A stretch of 9,571 nucleotides of DNA, from contig JAACEA010000184.1 of the NCBI GenBank assembly GCA_009936695.1, forward strand, positions 1 to 9,571, given 5' to 3'. Position numbers and translations under genes: made by a program. Shown in pieces: positions 1 to 5,783 of this stretch. Position 1 is the first letter of the stretch. Every line of letters begins with the position of its first letter. Source of the stretch: Planctomycetia bacterium. GTDB lineage: Bacteria; Planctomycetota; Phycisphaerae; Phycisphaerales; SM1A02. The notes beneath the pieces are model-generated. The model had not been told where the DNA came from and did no database searches. It saw only the letters and a program-made list of their open reading frames with translations.

Positions 1-512
1 ACCACCCTCGGTGGTTGCCAGGCCCTGTCGTAGCCTGGATCGTTCGGCGTCGGAAGGCCCTGCCTGGGGTCGAAGTCATCCTGAACGGAGAGGAAACACG
101 TCGCCCCGGTCTTCATGTCGTGACCGATGACACCAAGGCCGCCATCGCGAAAGAACGTCACGAACACCACGTCGGGATTGGGCGAGCCATCCGCCCTTGT
201 TCCCTGATGACGCCCGACCCGGTTGCCGAGCTGGCACGGAGCGCCGAAAGCCGCCGGCTTGTCGCAGGACTTCAGGTTCTTCCCGATGTTCTCGGCCGTG
301 ACGATCACTCGCTTGCCGTTCCGAGTGATCGGAATCTCGATCGCATCCTCGTATCGAAACTTCGGAAACGGGCCAAGGTGCTTCTCACATTCGCGTGCGT
401 ACATGAGTGCGGTACGTGCTGAAGCTTCCTCCGGTGCGGCCTGGGCGGCCAGTAGATACGACAAGGCCAGTACCGACAGGACGGCCAGAAGGACCAGGTG
501 TCTGCATCGCAT
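1..512 (-). CDS. Secreted/periplasmic protein of unknown function, 5' partial (C-terminus outside window)
   Basis: Reading the minus strand from ATG at 512-510 gives 170 codons without a stop up to the window edge, so the C-terminus is missing. Residues 1-26 look like a Sec signal peptide: basic start MRCR, a hydrophobic core of about 17 Leu/Val/Ala-rich residues, and a likely cleavage after AQA. The mature part has four cysteines (about C42, C83, C93, C139), which could pair as disulfides in an exported protein. It also has a conserved-looking stretch NPDVVFVTFFRDGGLGVIGH (residues 112-131). GGAG lies about 9 nt upstream of the ATG and can serve as ribosome binding site. I do not recognise the family, and no CxxCH haem motif is seen in the visible part. 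Codon use is less GC-biased at third positions (CTT, TTT, GCA, TCA, CGT, AGG) than in the neighbours, so it may be acquired or weakly expressed. Confidence 0.72.
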   Translation of the reverse strand, partial: MRCRHLVLLAVLSVLALSYLLAAQAAPEEASARTALMYARECEKHLGPFPKFRYEDAIEIPITRNGKRVIVTAENIGKNLKSCDKPAAFGAPCQLGNRVGRHQGTRADGSPNPDVVFVTFFRDGGLGVIGHDMKTGATCFLSVQDDFDPRQGLPTPNDPGYDRAWQPPRV

Positions 513-543
513 GGCGTCTCGCTCCGCTGAATTCGAACTCTCT

Positions 544-566
544 TCGACCGGACTTCCGGCGGTCGA
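544..566. repeat. Short inverted repeat upstream of the secreted-protein gene
   Basis: TCGACCG at 544-550 is repeated in inverted orientation as CGGTCGA at 560-566, with a 9-nt spacer. It lies about 32-54 nt upstream of the start codon at 512. It could be a 5' UTR hairpin or an operator for the minus-strand gene. No convincing -35/-10 pair was found around it, so any role is speculative. Confidence 0.3.
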
Positions 567-647
567 TCGTCTACGACGCCACCGCGTGCCCGGTTCCGGC
601 CCGACGCACCAAGTTGGCTTGTCGCCGCGAAGATACCCGAGACGAAA

Positions 648-674
648 CAACCCTCTCCGTCAAGGAGAGGGTTG
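648..674 (-). terminator. Hairpin terminator downstream of tRNA-fMet
   Basis: A perfect 11-bp stem (648-658 with 664-674) encloses a 5-nt loop (659-663). It begins 14 nt past the 3' end of the minus-strand initiator tRNA. Read on the minus strand, the stem is followed directly by TTTCG, a short T-rich tail. The perfect stem and its position fit an intrinsic terminator for the tRNA transcript. It also separates the tRNA from the secreted-protein gene beyond it. The T tract is short, so termination may be partial. Confidence 0.65.
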
Positions 675-687
675 GCTTCGTTGTGAA

Positions 688-761
<74 letters not shown>

Positions 762-780
762 ATCAGTTGTTGGACCGAAG

Positions 781-809
781 AGGTTAGACGAGGCCGGGAC
801 ACCTGTCAA
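781..809 (-). promoter_or_regulatory. Sigma70-type promoter for tRNA-fMet
   Basis: On the minus strand a perfect -35 box TTGACA (809-804) is followed after exactly 17 nt (803-787) by TAACCT (786-781). The latter keeps the first, second and last bases of the -10 consensus. Transcription would start near 774, leaving a leader of about 13 nt before the mature tRNA end at 761. This is the best promoter in the window and sits where a stable-RNA promoter is expected. Confidence 0.72.
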
Positions 810-840
810 GAAGACGCCCCCCCCCCTCCTCGCGCGTCGA

Positions 841-1863
841 TCAGGCCTTGCCGTCCTTCTCGGCCATCATCGCGACCATGTCGAGACAGCGATTGGCGTA
901 GCCCGCTTCGTTGTCGTACCAGCTCACGACCTTGAAGAACCGGTCGTTCAATTCGATGCCCGCACCGGCGTCGAAGATCGAACTGTGCGGATCGCCGATG
1001 AAGTCGCTCGAGACGACCTCCTGCTCGGTGTAGCCGAGGTAGCCCTTCATCGGACCGTCGGCCGCGGCCTTCATCGCCTCGTTGATCGCCGCGAGACTCG
1101 TGCTCTTCGACGTTCGAACCGTGAGGTCGACGCAGCTGACGTTCGCGGTCGGCACCCGGAAGGCCATGCCGGTGAGCTTGCCCTTGATCTCGGGGATGCA
1201 GAGGGCGACGGCCTTCGCGGCGCCGGTGCTCGCGGGGATGATGTTCATGTAGCCGTTGCGGCCACCCCGCCAGTCCTTCCTGCTGGGACCGTCCTGGGTC
1301 GGCTGGGTGGCGGTCACCGCGTGCACGGTCGTCATCAGACCCTCGTCGATGCCGAACTCGTCGTTGAGCACCTTGGTGATCGGGGCGAGGCAGTTCGTCG
1401 TGCAACTCGCGTTCGAAACCACGGTGTCCGAATTCGGATCGTACTGGTCGTCGTTCACGCCGAACACCATGGTCTTCACGGTGTCGGGCGTCTTGGTCGG
1501 GGCGGAGATCACGACCCGCTTGCAGCCGGCTTCGATGTGCTTCGCGGCGGTGTCGCCGGCGGTGAAGAGACCGGTCGACTCGATCACGTAGTCGACGTCC
1601 ATGTCGCCCCAGGGCAGGGCCGCGGGATCACGCTCGCTCACGCAGCGGGTCGACTGGCCGTGGCAGTCGAAGCCGGCGTCGGTCGCGGTCGCAGGATGCT
1701 CGAACCGGCCGTGCATCGTGTCGTGGTTGAGGAGATACGCGAGGCTGTCCGAAGGGACGAGGTCGTTGACCCCGACGAATTCGAATCCACCGCGGCGGAT
1801 TCCCGCGCGATAGACGAGACGACCGATGCGACCGAAACCGTTGATACCGACTCGAATGGCCAT
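841..1863 (-). CDS. gap: Glyceraldehyde-3-phosphate dehydrogenase, NAD-dependent type (340 aa)
   Basis: Cytosolic glycolytic enzyme that oxidises and phosphorylates glyceraldehyde-3-phosphate to 1,3-bisphosphoglycerate. The N-terminal Rossmann fingerprint [10 protein letters not shown] covers about residues 6-15. VNDL at 32-35 places an Asp (D34) at the end of the second strand, the usual sign of NAD preference. The active-site block [12 protein letters not shown] gives nucleophile C154, and TVHAVTATQ gives the general base H181. STGAAKAV (212-219) and [12 protein letters not shown] near the C-terminus are also family hallmarks. Length is typical of the family. The start [11 protein letters not shown] was chosen because the protein begins right at the fold's first strand, and AAGGA lies about 9 nt upstream. 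The frame stays open further upstream, but that stretch runs into the SDR gene. No pgk, tpi or other glycolytic gene is adjacent. The gene lies 79 nt from tRNA-fMet, which has its own promoter. Confidence 0.97.
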   Translation of the reverse strand: MAIRVGINGFGRIGRLVYRAGIRRGGFEFVGVNDLVPSDSLAYLLNHDTMHGRFEHPATATDAGFDCHGQSTRCVSERDPAALPWGDMDVDYVIESTGLFTAGDTAAKHIEAGCKRVVISAPTKTPDTVKTMVFGVNDDQYDPNSDTVVSNASCTTNCLAPITKVLNDEFGIDEGLMTTVHAVTATQPTQDGPSRKDWRGGRNGYMNIIPASTGAAKAVALCIPEIKGKLTGMAFRVPTANVSCVDLTVRTSKSTSLAAINEAMKAAADGPMKGYLGYTEQEVVSSDFIGDPHSSIFDAGAGIELNDRFFKVVSWYDNEAGYANRCLDMVAMMAEKDGKA

Positions 1864-2036
1864 TGACCGAAGTCCTTGAAAACGAGGGACGGCGTGCGCT
1901 CCGAGTCCTCGGGGCCTTCCCGAGGCACGAGCATGCCGAAGACCGGCCAAGATACCGACGCCCGTCCGATCCTGCCGGTTTCGGGGCCCTTCGCCCACGC
2001 CGCCCGGGTACCCGGGAACGCGGATCCTGAATTCGG
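1864..2036 (-). promoter_or_regulatory. GAPDH upstream region with palindromes
   Basis: This 173-nt gap between the SDR stop and the GAPDH start must hold any gap-specific promoter. It contains a 14-bp perfect palindrome built from CCCGGG-TA-CCCGGG (2003-2016). It also contains a GC-rich hairpin with a 7-bp stem (1907-1913 with 1919-1925) and a 5-nt loop, about 45-60 nt upstream of the start codon. TTGACC occurs just after the SDR stop, but no matching -10 box stands 16-18 nt away. I see no convincing core promoter. The hairpin could be a leader structure and the palindrome a protein-binding site. Confidence 0.35.
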
Positions 2037-2906
2037 TCAATCCCCCGAGGCGGCTTCCCGACGCTTCCGCCGCATCTCGGCCCGGAGCACCTGCTCGTAG
2101 ACGGGCGGGAACATCTCGAAGACCCCGGCGGAAAATCGTCCGATCCGGGAGGTCCAGACTTCCGCCCGCGGCCGACGGAGGCACCGGACGACCGCCTTCG
2201 CGACGACCTCGGGCGACTGCACGAACATCTTCGGGGCGTGGGTGGGGACGCCGTCTTCGACGACCGGGCCGTGGTCCTCGCCGCTCTCCCGGCTCGCGAC
2301 GTCGAAGAACTCGGTGCGGGTGGTGACCGGGTGGACGCTGGAGACCGCGATCCCGTCATTCGCGAGCTCGCACCGCATCGATCGGCAGACATGCGAAAGC
2401 GCCGCCTTGGTCGCGGAGTAGAGCCCGTAGTCGGGCAAGGTGAACTTGCTGAGGATGCTGGCGCAGCCGAGCAGGTGTCCGGGTCGCTCCTCCGCGCGAA
2501 GCCGCAGACCCGTGAGCCGCATCAGATCGATCGCCGCGACGAGATTCACATCGAAGATCCGGCGGATCTCCTCGGCCGACGCGGCGAGCACCGGTTTCTC
2601 CAGACCGTATCCCGCGTTCGCGAAGACCGCGTCGGTCCCGCCGAAGGCGGCATCCATCGCCTCGAGCAACGCCTCGCTCTCGTCCGCGGCCGCGACGTCG
2701 CCGACCCGGAAGGAAGCGGTACCGCCCCGCCCTGAGATCTCGTCGACGACTCGCTCGAGCGGCTCCGCGCGACGCCCCGAGACCAGCACCTTCATGCCGG
2801 CATCGGCGCAGGCCCGTGCGGTGGCGGCGCCGATCCCGGTACCACCGCCGGTGATGAGGATCCTGCCGCCTTCGAGTCGTGTTCCGATGCCTCGCTTCAT
2901 GTCCAT
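2037..2906 (-). CDS. SDR-family NAD(P)-dependent oxidoreductase (289 aa)
   Basis: Classical short-chain dehydrogenase/reductase with a Rossmann fold. The visible motifs are the cofactor loop TGGGTGIG (19-26), GRR after the second strand (44-46, whose Arg residues favour NADP(H)), NAG (97-99), DVN with Asn121, and the catalytic triad S150, Y163, K167 (YSATK). After the active site, [10 protein letters not shown] (192-201) is the usual PG-motif region with the Gly missing. The C-terminal tail is rich in Arg/Lys. The substrate cannot be read from the sequence. The gene starts 27 nt after the aldose-epimerase-like gene on the same strand, so they are probably co-transcribed, which hints at a sugar or polyol substrate. 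The start is ambiguous: ATG at 2906 or ATG at 2900, six bases on. AGGGAG lies about 14 nt before the first, and GGGAC is better spaced for the second. Confidence 0.92.
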   Translation of the reverse strand: MDMKRGIGTRLEGGRILITGGGTGIGAATARACADAGMKVLVSGRRAEPLERVVDEISGRGGTASFRVGDVAAADESEALLEAMDAAFGGTDAVFANAGYGLEKPVLAASAEEIRRIFDVNLVAAIDLMRLTGLRLRAEERPGHLLGCASILSKFTLPDYGLYSATKAALSHVCRSMRCELANDGIAVSSVHPVTTRTEFFDVASRESGEDHGPVVEDGVPTHAPKMFVQSPEVVAKAVVRCLRRPRAEVWTSRIGRFSAGVFEMFPPVYEQVLRAEMRRKRREAASGD

Positions 2907-2933
2907 GTCCCGCGTGGGCTCCCTGTCGATCGA

Positions 2934-3896
2934 TCAAGCCGTGAAACGAATCGTGAACGACGCCTCCAGCGACGTGCCGGCCGGCACGATGGCGACGTCA
3001 CCGTCGGAAAGCCCCGCGGTCGGCGACAGCATCGGCTCGATGCACGCGAAGTCCGAGCCTTCCGGAGCGTACACCTGCATCCATCGCCAGTGCGGATCGG
3101 CGACCAACTCGATCCGGGTGCCGTCGGCCGCGATCACCCCCGCCGTCCAGCCTTCACCCGACGTCTCGAAGAGATCGTCGAAACACCTGGCCGCGAGCGG
3201 GCCGGAAGGATCCGCCTCATCCTGCCTGGCCAGTTCACCCGCGGCGTCTCGAACCGGCAACCCGGTCGCGTCCAGCGAAACCGGGCGCATCCTCGGCGTC
3301 TCGAGCTGGAGCGTGTCGTGGGGTCCGCCGGGGGCGAGGTACGGATGCCAGCCGGAGGCCGCGGGTACGTCGACGGCGTCCGCTTCGATGGCGTGCAGGC
3401 AGGTCGCCTCCACCCCGGACGGCGTCGATCGAATCGCCCAGCGGATGCGAAGCCGATGTGGAAAGGGAAAGGCCTTCATCAGCGCCGGATGATCCGCCCA
3501 TTCGACCGCACCCTCCACCCACGCTTCGCCGGTCGCGTCACCGCTCGAAACCTTCCAGTCCTCGAACCGAAGCAGCAGGCCGTGCATCGGCAGACCTTCG
3601 CCGTCGCGCTTCAATCCGTCGATCGAACCAAGATCCACCTCGACGCCCTGGAATCCGTACCGATCCCCACGAAGCCGGTTCGCCCAGGGGTGGAGCAACG
3701 GGACGCCGCCGGTCTTCGGCTTCGCCATGAAGTCGGCGAGTGGAAGCGGAAGCCGCAGCAACTCGCGACCGGCGACCACGAGCGAAACGAGGTTCATGCC
3801 GGCCGAGGGAACGACCGTGGCGGCCACGTCGGTGGCTCCGGTCAGCTCGAAACGAGCGGGAATGCCCGCTGATTCGTCACATCGTTCGAACCGCAT
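2934..3896 (-). CDS. Aldose 1-epimerase (galactose mutarotase)-like protein (320 aa)
   Basis: Galactose-mutarotase-like beta-sandwich protein that probably interconverts alpha and beta anomers of a sugar or sugar phosphate in the cytoplasm. Family landmarks in order: GGVPLLHPWANRLRG (63-77, substrate-binding Asn/Arg), MHGLL with H105, SGWHPYL with H184 (the usual proton-donor His), FDDLF (239-243) and CIEPMLSPT with E287 (the usual catalytic base). The two His, the Asp pair and the Glu are all present, so the active site looks intact. Length (320 aa) is normal. GGAG lies 8 nt before the ATG. It is probably the first gene of a unit with the SDR gene, and it is divergent from the BtpA-family gene. 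Whether it acts on hexoses, as GalM does, or on glucose-6-phosphate, as YeaD does, cannot be decided here. Confidence 0.9.
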   Translation of the reverse strand: MRFERCDESAGIPARFELTGATDVAATVVPSAGMNLVSLVVAGRELLRLPLPLADFMAKPKTGGVPLLHPWANRLRGDRYGFQGVEVDLGSIDGLKRDGEGLPMHGLLLRFEDWKVSSGDATGEAWVEGAVEWADHPALMKAFPFPHRLRIRWAIRSTPSGVEATCLHAIEADAVDVPAASGWHPYLAPGGPHDTLQLETPRMRPVSLDATGLPVRDAAGELARQDEADPSGPLAARCFDDLFETSGEGWTAGVIAADGTRIELVADPHWRWMQVYAPEGSDFACIEPMLSPTAGLSDGDVAIVPAGTSLEASFTIRFTA

Positions 3897-3974
3897 CGGT
3901 AGGCTCCTCGGGGCGAATGGTCTTCGGACCGGTTCGCTGATGGTACGAACCCGGACGCCGATGCGAGGTCAAGC
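3897..3974. promoter_or_regulatory. Divergent promoter region with inverted repeat
   Basis: These 78 nt separate the epimerase-like gene (minus) from the BtpA-family gene (plus), so both promoters should lie here or overlap the coding ends. A perfect inverted repeat GGTTCG (3931-3936) / CGAACC (3946-3951) with a 9-nt spacer sits near the middle, and imperfect symmetry extends beyond it. This is the usual placement for an operator controlling two divergent units. No strong -35/-10 pair could be assigned on either strand. GAGGT about 6 nt before the plus-strand ATG is the ribosome binding site for the BtpA-family gene. Confidence 0.4.
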
Positions 3975-4784
3975 ATGCCCGACTCCCCGAACCGATTCGA
4001 TTCCCGCGCCCTCCGCACCGTGGGAATGGTGCATGTCCGGGCCCTGCCCGGCACGCCACGACACGCCCTCTCGCCCACCGCGATCGCCGACCTCGCCGCC
4101 CGGGAGGCCGGGGTCCTCGCCGAGGCCGGATTCGACGCGATCCTGGTCGAGAACATGCACGATCTCCCCTACCTGCTTCGAACCGTCGGGCCGGAGATCG
4201 TCGCGTCGATGACGCTCGCGACGAAGGCCGTGGTCGACGCGGTCGACGTCCCGGTCGGCGTCCAGATTCTCGCCGGCGCGAATCAGGCGGCGCTTTCGGT
4301 CGCCCACGCCGCCGGGGCGGACTTCATCCGGGCCGAGGGTTTCGCCTACGCCTCGGTCGCCGACGAAGGGATCTTCGCGGAGGCGGACGCCGGACCGTTG
4401 CTTCGATACCGGCGCATGATCGGCGCCGACCGGATCGCGATCTGGTCGGACGTCCGCAAGAAGCACGCCGCCCACGCCCTGACCGCCGATCTCTCCATCG
4501 CGGATCTCGTCTCCGGAACGCACTTCGCCGGCGCCGATGCCGTGATCATCACCGGTGCCCATACCGGCGACGCCGCGTCCGCCGCGGACATCGAGGAGGC
4601 CGCCGCGGCCTCGCCTCTCCCGGTGATGGTCGGCAGCGGCGTCGACGCGACGTCGATCGGGGATCTGCTTCGCACCGCGAGCGGCGTGATCGTCGGCTCG
4701 GCGCTCAAGGTCGACGGCCGATGGGACAACGAACTCGATCCCGAGCGGATCGCCCGGATCGTCGAGGCGCGAGCCGGCGGCTGA
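3975..4784 (+). CDS. BtpA/SgcQ-family TIM-barrel protein (269 aa)
   Basis: Member of the BtpA family, named for a cyanobacterial factor needed for stable photosystem I. The family also includes SgcQ of a poorly understood enterobacterial sugar operon, and its fold resembles a (beta/alpha)8 barrel. Motifs in order: GMVHVRALPGTP near residues 17-28, ENMHDLPY (59-66), GVQILAGANQAAL, IWSDVRKKHAAH, VIITGAHTGDAAS and PVMVGSGVDATS, then GVIVGSALKVDG near the end. The last three resemble phosphate-binding barrel loops. Length is typical. GAGGT is well spaced before the ATG. No photosynthesis genes are present here, so the cyanobacterial role should not be transferred. The divergent epimerase/SDR pair makes a role in sugar or sugar-phosphate metabolism more plausible. 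The catalytic activity of this family is not established to my knowledge. Confidence 0.9.
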   Translation: MPDSPNRFDSRALRTVGMVHVRALPGTPRHALSPTAIADLAAREAGVLAEAGFDAILVENMHDLPYLLRTVGPEIVASMTLATKAVVDAVDVPVGVQILAGANQAALSVAHAAGADFIRAEGFAYASVADEGIFAEADAGPLLRYRRMIGADRIAIWSDVRKKHAAHALTADLSIADLVSGTHFAGADAVIITGAHTGDAASAADIEEAAAASPLPVMVGSGVDATSIGDLLRTASGVIVGSALKVDGRWDNELDPERIARIVEARAGG

Positions 4785-4797
4785 CCGTTCGGCTCGC
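4769..4797 (+). terminator. Possible terminator hairpin at the end of the BtpA-family gene
   Basis: GCGAGCCG (4769-4776) pairs perfectly with CGGCTCGC (4790-4797) across a 13-nt loop, and the structure spans the stop codon at 4782-4784. It is stable and well placed, but no T tract follows. It may stabilise the mRNA 3' end or act with Rho instead of being a true intrinsic terminator. Confidence 0.35.
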
Positions 4798-5012
4798 ACC
4801 AGACATCCACGAGACATCCCCGAAACCGTGCCGGCTCGGATCCTCGCGTCCGCACGGTCGTCTGGGTGGGTTCCCGAGGATTCGGTCCTCGGCCGCCCGT
4901 TCGATAGACTGGTCGCCTCGATCGCGTCGGCGATCGCCGGCGAGCCCACCGCGGCCGCTCGCTGAGATCACCGCGTCGCGTCCGCCGCACCGCCCTCCTC
5001 ACGGATCGACCG
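4798..5012 (+). promoter_or_regulatory. Non-coding upstream region of coaX
   Basis: No plausible gene is seen in this stretch on either strand. The codon bias and protein-like composition of the neighbours disappear. It should hold the promoter of the coaX-GTPase pair. The only -10-like hexamer I can point to is TAGACT (4905-4910, within GATAGACT), with TTCGGT 18 nt before it as a poor -35. A start there would give a leader of roughly 95 nt. Confidence 0.25.
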
Positions 5013-5783
5013 ATGTCCACCGCCTTCGCCGTCTCGATCGGCAACACCCGCACCCAGGTCGGACGACTGGTCGACGGCCGGATCGAGGAGTGGGCCAGCG
5101 TCTCCTCCGACACGCCCAAGAACGCCCTCGAACGGCTCACCGACTGGTCACGGGACGTCGCCAAGGAGGACCTCGTCGTCCTGCTCGCATCGGTCCGGAC
5201 GGACACCGCCGAGGCGATGCGTTCACTGGTCGTCGATCAGCTCGGCGCCGAGATCATCGAACTCGAGAAGGATCTTCCGATTCCGATCGGCCGCGCCCTC
5301 GATCCCGAATCGATCGTCGGCGTCGATCGGCTGCTCACCGCCGCCGCCGCGTGGGACGAACTCAAGCAGGCATGCATCGTGGTGGATGCCGGTACGGCGG
5401 TGACGGCCGACTTCGTCGACGGCGAGGGCGTGTTCCAGGGCGGCGCGATCATGCCGGGCGTCCGAATGATGCTCGACACCCTGACCCGTTCCGCGGACCT
5501 TCTCCCGGCCATCGAGTACGCGAAGCCGACGGGCGAGCCCTACGGCCGAAACACGACCGATGCGATGATCCGTGGCGTGCACAACGCGGTGCACGGCGGC
5601 GTCTGGAAACTGGTCGAGACGTATGCCCTCTCCTACGGCGGATTCCCGCTGGTCGTCGCGACCGGCGGGGATGCTGAAGCGATCTTCGACGGCGACGAGC
5701 TGGTGAGCCGGCTCATCCCGGATCTCGCGCTTCGGGGGTGCGCGGTCGCCTACCGGACCGCGGCCGAAGACGCCGGATCGTGA
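5013..5783 (+). CDS. coaX: Type III pantothenate kinase CoaX (256 aa), with Ser for Asp in the first motif
   Basis: Cytosolic enzyme that phosphorylates pantothenate with ATP, the first step of CoA synthesis. Landmarks are GNTRTQVG (10-17) in the N-terminal phosphate loop, the pantothenate-binding GVDRLL (103-108), the DAGTAVTADF block (125-134) with the conserved catalytic Asp, GGAIMPGVRMM (143-153), GRNTTDAMIRG (178-188) and ATGGDA (216-221). Length is typical. One oddity: the family consensus DxGNT in the first strand reads SIGNT here, with Ser8 where Asp is expected. The codon is TCG, and the rest of the motif is intact. No strong Shine-Dalgarno is visible, only GGA about 11 nt upstream. 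The stop codon overlaps the GTG start of the next gene by four bases, so the two are co-transcribed and probably translationally coupled. Confidence 0.93.
   Translation: MSTAFAVSIGNTRTQVGRLVDGRIEEWASVSSDTPKNALERLTDWSRDVAKEDLVVLLASVRTDTAEAMRSLVVDQLGAEIIELEKDLPIPIGRALDPESIVGVDRLLTAAAAWDELKQACIVVDAGTAVTADFVDGEGVFQGGAIMPGVRMMLDTLTRSADLLPAIEYAKPTGEPYGRNTTDAMIRGVHNAVHGGVWKLVETYALSYGGFPLVVATGGDAEAIFDGDELVSRLIPDLALRGCAVAYRTAAEDAGS

Noticed and set aside
985..1866. Plus-strand open frame of about 293 codons opposite GAPDH
   Set aside because: Shadow of the GAPDH codon pattern. No domain, and the minus strand is unmistakably GAPDH.
2003..2036. Cluster of restriction-like sites (CCCGGG, GGTACC, GGATCC, GAATTC) resembling a cloning polylinker
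   Set aside because: The order and spacing do not match a standard polylinker, the flanks are native genes in both directions, and GC-rich palindromes are common in such DNA.
1864..2184. Upstream extension of the GAPDH frame to an ATG at 2184, giving a 447-residue protein
   Set aside because: The added ~107 residues overlap the SDR coding region on the same strand in another frame and resemble no GAPDH extension. The start at 1863 has a ribosome binding site and begins right at the Rossmann strand.
3975..4784. Photosystem I biogenesis role from the BtpA name
   Set aside because: No photosynthesis genes or other phototroph signs are in the window, and the family is widespread in non-phototrophs.
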